From CAVOAK01 sp963664465 (lineage in GTDB: Bacteria > Pseudomonadota > Alphaproteobacteria > UBA8366 > CAVOAK01): DNA of 64,000 nt. Both the position numbers and the translations under genes were made by a program. This document shows, in pieces, positions 59,811 through 64,000 of this stretch. The notes under the pieces are model-generated. The model made no database searches, was not told where the DNA came from, and saw nothing but the letters and a program-made list of their open reading frames with translations. Positions within the stretch are counted from its first letter, which is position 1, and each line of letters opens with the position of its first letter. The stretch spans positions 1-64,000 of the forward strand of contig CAXXSU010000012.1 in assembly GCA_963664465.2 (NCBI GenBank), given 5' to 3'.

Positions 59811-60849
59811 ATAGGGTATCCTATTCGCTCTCGTAGTGCCTAGATCTGGGGGGCAGGGCTGGGTCTGCCCCCGACGAGCTTCTTGTATGGCACGGGCTCC
59901 AGTTGCACTGCTTGCTGGAGGAGTCGATAGAACAGGAGGCCGCGAGCTTTGGATCGGCGGCGATTGAAGCGGAACGTGAACTCGTCCAGATAGTAATCAA
60001 GCTGGGAGGCGCTAATAGCCCCATGGTGAATACCCAGCCACCACCGATCAAGGAGGCCGGCTACCCGATGAACTTGGGGCATGACAATGTGGGCTGGGTC
60101 GCCGCTGGCGGAAATATTTTTCGGCTGGTGTTCGAAGCCGACTCCCGTGAGACCGTTGTAGGCTCGCCAGCCATCGGTTCGAATCGTTGCTCCCGGGCAC
60201 ACAGCCGTTTGGACGAAAGGAATGAGGCTCTCGGCGGATGCGTCCTCGACACGCGCCATGCGGATACGACCGGTGCCCCGACCCCGGATTTCGGCGGCAA
60301 TCGCGACAATCGATTTCTTGTTTGTTTTCCGCCCCGTAACGCCAACCTCCCGGCCGCCCACATAGGTTTCGTCGACCTCGACCTCGCCATTCAGAAGCTC
60401 TCTGCCCGGTCGAACCATGGCCCGGCGCAGCTTATGGAGCCATGTCCAAGCCGTTTGATAACCGCCCAGGCCGAGTATTCGTTGAACCCCAAGCGCACTG
60501 ACGCCGTGCTTCTGATTCGTCACATACCACATCGCCTGGAACCAAAGCCGCAACGGTTTCCGCGTACCCTCGAAGATCGTCCCCGCGGTCGGCGACGTCT
60601 GACGTTGGCATCCCGCACATCGCTGTTGGCCCCTGGCCGTCACCCACGCCTCGGTTCCCCCGCAGGCCGGACACCGAAACCCGGCAGGCCAACGGACACG
60701 CCGAAGAAAATCCGCACAGGCGGCCTCAGAAGCGAACCAGTCGTCAAATTCCATAAGCGTGCGAGGGTAATCGATCCCGCCAACGGGATGGGCAGTATTC
60801 TCGGCCATCACAACATCTTGCCACTACGAGAGCGAATAGGATACCCTAT
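59811..60849 (-). mobile_element. IS1595-family element, copy 4 (1,039 bp)
   Basis: Same inverted repeats as copies 1-3; perfect 8-bp duplication AGAACCAA at 59803-59810 and 60850-60857. Interrupts the glycosyltransferase gene. Confidence 0.97.
59840..60811 (-). CDS. IS1595-family transposase (copy 4)
   Basis: A 323-residue transposase identical to the other three, with zinc ribbon, VEVDETYVGG and TIRTDGWRAY catalytic segments and terminal DEFTFRFNRR. Intact. Confidence 0.96.
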   Translation of the reverse strand: MMAENTAHPVGGIDYPRTLMEFDDWFASEAACADFLRRVRWPAGFRCPACGGTEAWVTARGQQRCAGCQRQTSPTAGTIFEGTRKPLRLWFQAMWYVTNQKHGVSALGVQRILGLGGYQTAWTWLHKLRRAMVRPGRELLNGEVEVDETYVGGREVGVTGRKTNKKSIVAIAAEIRGRGTGRIRMARVEDASAESLIPFVQTAVCPGATIRTDGWRAYNGLTGVGFEHQPKNISASGDPAHIVMPQVHRVAGLLDRWWLGIHHGAISASQLDYYLDEFTFRFNRRRSKARGLLFYRLLQQAVQLEPVPYKKLVGGRPSPAPQI

Positions 60850-61398
60850 AGAACCAATACTCCAGTGCACGACCGCTGCCCTCCGCGATACGACCGCATA
60901 AATTGAGGAACGAGCCGTTTAGTTTCATCGGCGAACTGGGAACGGCAATACGGAGAGTTTCTGGGTTGCCGCGCACGGCCGGTTTCACCGATGTGGCAGG
61001 CGACCCGGGGTCGAACATGGCGCCGCCGCTTCGTAGCAATATCACTTGTTCGCTGAAGGCCTCGGCAGAGCCAAAATACTCGTGGCCCATGATCATGTAG
61101 TCGATTGAGGTGGACTGGGTTGTCGCAGGATGCCCGACACTGGCGATCTGGATCGGCGCCAAACGCAGATTGCACAGCAAAATAGCCATCTCTGACATAC
61201 CGATGCTCGGGTAGTAGATGATTTCAGGATTTAACGATTTAATTTTATTGGATATTACGATGACACCGTCGTTTGGCTCGAATACTGCCGCCTCGTCAAA
61301 GAGTTCCAACGCCGCCTCGTCGACGCGGGATTTCTTGGCAATCAGAACGAGCCGAAAGCGCGTCCGCAGCTGGCGTAGGAAGTGAGCATATGTCTTAA

Positions 61399-62684
61399 GG
61401 GAACCTCTAAAAATTCTCCTTTTTCGGGCGTCGTCGATTTAGAATCGGGTTGACGATTTGTTGATAGCGGGAGGCGTGATTGATGGGTCAGATGGGGTTT
61501 TTCGATCTTGGGAACCGGTATTCCGGTCTTGACGCCAAGAACGAGCCGCTTTTGAAGATCGACGGGGTGGTTCCGTGGGAGGACTTGCGCGCCCGTCTTG
61601 AGGCGGTGTGGCGGCGTGCGGACAAGGTGCGCAAATCGCGGGCGGGACGCAAGCCGTGGGATGCGATTGTGATGTTCAAGACGATCATTCTGTGCGCGCT
61701 CTACAATCTCTCGGACGACCAAGTTGAGCATCAGATCCGTGACCGCCTGTCGTTCATGCGATTTCTGGGGTTGGGTCTAGAGGGCCGGGTTCCCGACGCC
61801 AAGACGGTGTGGCTGTGCCGCGAACAGTTAACGCAAGCTGGCGTGATCGAGGCTTTATTCGAGACGTTCGATGGCTACCTGAAGGATCAGGGCTATCTGG
61901 CGATGGGCGGCCAGATCATCGACGCCTCGATTGTGGCGGTACCCAAACAGCGCAACAGCCGCGAGGAGAACGCGCGGATAAAGGCGGGCGAGACGCCGGC
62001 AGGCTGGGAGGACAAGCCGGCAAAGCGGCGCCAAAAGGATGTCGAGGCGCGGTGGACCAAGAAGCACGGCAAGAGCCATTACGGTTACAAGAACCATGTC
62101 AACGTGGACCGTCGGCACAAGCTGGTGCGGCGCTATCATGTAAGCGACGCGGCGGAGCACGACAGCCAAGTCCTCGACGATATCCTGGATGGGGACAACA
62201 CGGCTTTGGGTGTGTGGGCGGACAGCGCTTACCGCTCGGCGGAGATCGAGGCGTCGCTGAAGGAGAAGGGGTTGCGGAGCCGGATCCATCGCAAGGGCCG
62301 CCGCAACAAGCCGTTGAGCGAGCGCGAGAAGCAAGGCAACAAGACCCGTTCGTCGGTTCGGGTCCGCGTCGAGCATGTCTTCGGGGCCCAGAGCAACGAC
62401 ATGGGCGGGACGCTGGTGCGTAGTGTCGGGCTGGTGCGGGCGAAGGCGCGGATCGGGTTGAAGAACCTCGCCTACAACATGCGCCGCCTGGTCCAACTGG
62501 AGCGTCTCGCGGCGGCCGTGTGACGATACTCGGAGGAGAAGACCGCCTGGGGACGGTCTTGAAGCGGAAATAACTCAATTGGAGCGTGGAAGACCCCGAA
62601 AATCTCGGCTCCGGCATGGCTGGAGCTGGTGACAGCCTAGTTAAACAATATCCTCCGGCAACTCACCAATTCTTAGAGGTGCCC
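61399..62684 (+). mobile_element. IS5-family element (1,286 bp)
   Basis: Inverted repeats GGGAACCTCTAAAAATT (left) and GGGCACCTCTAAGAATT (right, read inward); target duplication TTAA at 61395-61398 and 62685-62688. Different from the IS427-like element at 4389. Interrupts the glycosyltransferase gene. Confidence 0.95.
61480..62523 (+). CDS. IS5-family transposase
   Basis: A 347-residue single-frame transposase. N-terminal segment MMGQMGFFDLGNRYSGLDAK, DUF772-like region WDAIVMFKTIILCALYNLSD, catalytic Asp in MGGQIIDASIVAVPKQRNSR, second Asp in LGVWADSAYRSAEIEASLKE and Glu in SVRVRVEHVFGAQSNDMGGT. The order matches the IS5 subgroup of the IS5 family. ATG 61480 or 61483. Intact and probably able to move. 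Confidence 0.95.
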   Translation: MMGQMGFFDLGNRYSGLDAKNEPLLKIDGVVPWEDLRARLEAVWRRADKVRKSRAGRKPWDAIVMFKTIILCALYNLSDDQVEHQIRDRLSFMRFLGLGLEGRVPDAKTVWLCREQLTQAGVIEALFETFDGYLKDQGYLAMGGQIIDASIVAVPKQRNSREENARIKAGETPAGWEDKPAKRRQKDVEARWTKKHGKSHYGYKNHVNVDRRHKLVRRYHVSDAAEHDSQVLDDILDGDNTALGVWADSAYRSAEIEASLKEKGLRSRIHRKGRRNKPLSEREKQGNKTRSSVRVRVEHVFGAQSNDMGGTLVRSVGLVRAKARIGLKNLAYNMRRLVQLERLAAAV

Positions 62685-63480
62685 TTAAACATAACGTGGT
62701 CGCCAAGAAGCACCTCCGAAACGACGACAATGGTCGGGCGTGGCGCGCGCGGGCGCATTGAAGGCAGCGCCGCGGAGGAAATGGCATGTCGCGCGAAAAG
62801 CTCTTGGATCAGTCTATTGAGGTGGCGCTTGAGCGCGTGACGGTCCGGCGCGGTCGCATAGCTGCACAGCATCCAGGCTGCCGTCAGCACGGGCAATGTG
62901 GCTTCACGCAACTCGCCCTGAACGATTTGCGGCGCGAGTTTGAAGAGTCGATCCTGACGCCGCGTCGCGTCTTCATCGAGCAGCACCCGATGCGTAAAGC
63001 TTGCAAGGAAGAAGGCGAGCGTTGTCTGAGGTTCACTTTCAAGGACAACGTGCCAGTCAAGATCTTCCGAAACCGCAATGCTGTGTGCGGCGAGCACATT
63101 TCGCAGTCGAGTGCCATTGCCGGCTTTCCCATGCGCCTCTCGGACATGGTGAAAGATCCGATCAGGACCGTCCGGCCAGGCCATCCGGAACACCGCCGCC
63201 AAATGCCGGCTGTGATAAGCCAGCCAATCGCAGGCCTCCAGTGACAACTCAAGGTTGGGGCTGGCCAAGAGCGCGCCTATGGCACCGGCAAGGCGGGTGT
63301 ATTGCTTGATTGCCGGCGCGGCATCGGGATCGCGGGTTTTGGATGTAACGAGATCCGCTCCCCGTTCGAAGAGATCAAGAATTTGGCGCAACGCCGGAAG
63401 CGCAGCCGGATCACCAAGTTGTGCAAGTTTCTCGAAGCGGGCTAAATCAAACGCGACCGACGGCGATGCGGACGCATCCT

Positions 63481-64000
63481 TCATTGCGTCGCCTCGCATT
63501 CCGCCAAGATAACTTCGAGAGCGTTGACGACGTCGTCGATATCACCTGCGTCCATACCCAAGAAAAACGGTAAGCCGACGACTTGGCGCGCCAGACGCTC
63601 CGTAACCGGCAGCTCGATCCGTGGGCAGTCGGCATATGCCGGTTGTAGATGACAGCCGTCGACCCACCACCGGCGCGCTCCAATGCCGCGCTCGTTGAGC
63701 GCCTCGACAACCGGCGCAGCATCGACAGCTAGACGAATGTTGAGCGTCGAGGTCACGTGATCGCCAGCACCGTCAGGTGTTAGCTCGATGTTTTGAATGC
63801 GCGAGAGTGCATGTCCGAAATCCTGCCGCAACGCCAGATACGCCGCACGGGTCTTCGGCCATTCGTCCAGTGCAGCGAGCCCGATGGCGGCGGCATACTC
63901 GCTGAGCTTCGCGTTGATGCCGCGCAATCCCACTTCACCGGAACCCGTAATGCCGTGGTTTGCGAGACTGTGAATGCGCTGGATCATGTCTTCGTCCGAG
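63481..64000 (-). CDS. DegT/DnrJ/EryC1/StrS-family aminotransferase, C-terminal part
   Basis: The last 172 codons of a PLP-dependent sugar aminotransferase; the gene enters from the right edge. Visible are SDEDMIQRIHSLANHGITGS, then VGLRGINAKLSEYAAAIGLA (the conserved NxKxSExxAAxGLAQL-type segment), the FGHALSRIQNIELTPDG region, VVEALNERGIGARRWWVDGC and LPVTERLARQVVGLPFFLGM. The active-site Lys lies outside the window. Family role: transfer of an amino group to a nucleotide-linked keto sugar, for surface glycans or protein glycosylation. The stop codon overlaps the ATG of the downstream glycosyltransferase gene, so both belong to one operon. Confidence 0.92.
   Translation of the reverse strand, partial: SDEDMIQRIHSLANHGITGSGEVGLRGINAKLSEYAAAIGLAALDEWPKTRAAYLALRQDFGHALSRIQNIELTPDGAGDHVTSTLNIRLAVDAAPVVEALNERGIGARRWWVDGCHLQPAYADCPRIELPVTERLARQVVGLPFFLGMDAGDIDDVVNALEVILAECEATQ

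Larger units (their letters stand above)
59276..63484 (-). pseudogene. HMW1C/SPINDLY-like glycosyltransferase, split by IS1595 and IS5 elements
   Basis: Three pieces lie in order on the minus strand: 63484 to about 62685 (MKDASASPSVAFDLARFEKL .. VVVSEVLLGDHVMF), 61398 to 60850 (TYAHFLRQLRTRFRLVLIAK .. ALEYWF) and 59810 to 59276 (FPNALGLRYRDCRAQVESKI .. DRVGSVQS). Excising the IS5 element (61399-62684, duplication TTAA) and IS1595 copy 4 (59811-60849, duplication AGAACCAA) with one duplication copy each gives a single frame of 623 residues. IIYYPSIGMSEMAILLCNLR, RLAPIQIASVGHPATTQSTS and VDAMQQGLPLIVFEGPQPHS are like the C-terminal part of HMW1C-type protein N-glucosyltransferases and SPINDLY proteins, which glycosylate proteins in the cytoplasm. 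The start at 63484 overlaps the aminotransferase stop as ATGA. Confidence 0.85.

Overview
The window comes from an insertion-sequence-rich alphaproteobacterial chromosome. A Rhodospirillales-like relative is my best guess, inferred only from gene content: demethoxyubiquinone hydroxylase of the COQ7 type, a HIG1 protein, DsbB, GluQRS, tandem DUF1194 proteins, an EtfAB/3-hydroxyacyl-CoA dehydrogenase cluster, and a palindromic repeat of a type I recall as common between genes in Bradyrhizobium-like genomes. It divides into three regions.

Region 1 (about 1-31,200) is an accessory region. The 5' part of a propionyl-CoA synthetase gene leaves at the left edge. Then single genes or small gene groups (secreted Gly/His-rich peptide, two caspase-like proteases, EamA permease, TauD-type dioxygenase, VOC protein, solute-binding protein, GNAT acetyltransferase, M19 dipeptidase, NTF2-like protein, several small proteins) are separated from each other by arrays of 28-bp palindromes with a fixed internal order (A-B-C, period 46-47 bp). 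All arrays left of 5.6 kb point one way and nearly all right of 13 kb the other. Three copies of a 204-nt, structured, terminator-ended segment sit upstream of genes and look like leader RNAs or a small RNA family. The region is heavily invaded: IS5/IS427, two IS21-family elements, two identical IS30-family elements (both in the exact centre of a palindrome) and three IS1595-family copies. Many genes are broken: a 94-bp duplication in caspase 1, a 34-bp duplication in a small gene, a 1-base deletion in a uracil-DNA-glycosylase-like gene, and IS insertions whose removal restores reading frames exactly.

Region 2 (31,200-55,960) is an ordinary, tightly packed chromosomal segment without any repeat array or IS: fatty-acid/CoA metabolism (Hbd, EtfA, EtfB, enoyl-CoA hydratase, CaiB-type CoA transferase), PduO-type cobalamin adenosyltransferase, HIG1 protein, intradiol dioxygenase-like protein, AEC permease, two Gfo/Idh/MocA oxidoreductases, DUF4743/Nudix protein, GluQRS, AlkA-like glycosylase, carboxylesterase, HNH nuclease, COQ7, DsbB, DedA-like protein, a large TPR/glycosyltransferase protein, tRNA-Leu(CAA), two DUF1194 proteins, a type I secretion HlyD/ABC pair and a receiver-domain protein.

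Region 3 (55,970-64,000) is a decaying surface-glycan or protein-glycosylation locus: an IS1380 element, a sulfotransferase gene with one in-frame stop, a NeuD-like acyltransferase, an HMW1C/SPINDLY-like glycosyltransferase gene split by two different IS elements (IS1595 and IS5), and a DegT-family aminotransferase running off the right edge. Removing both IS elements with one target-duplication copy each restores a single 623-residue frame, so the inactivation looks recent.

All calls come from reading the sequence and from memory of protein families. No database search was run.
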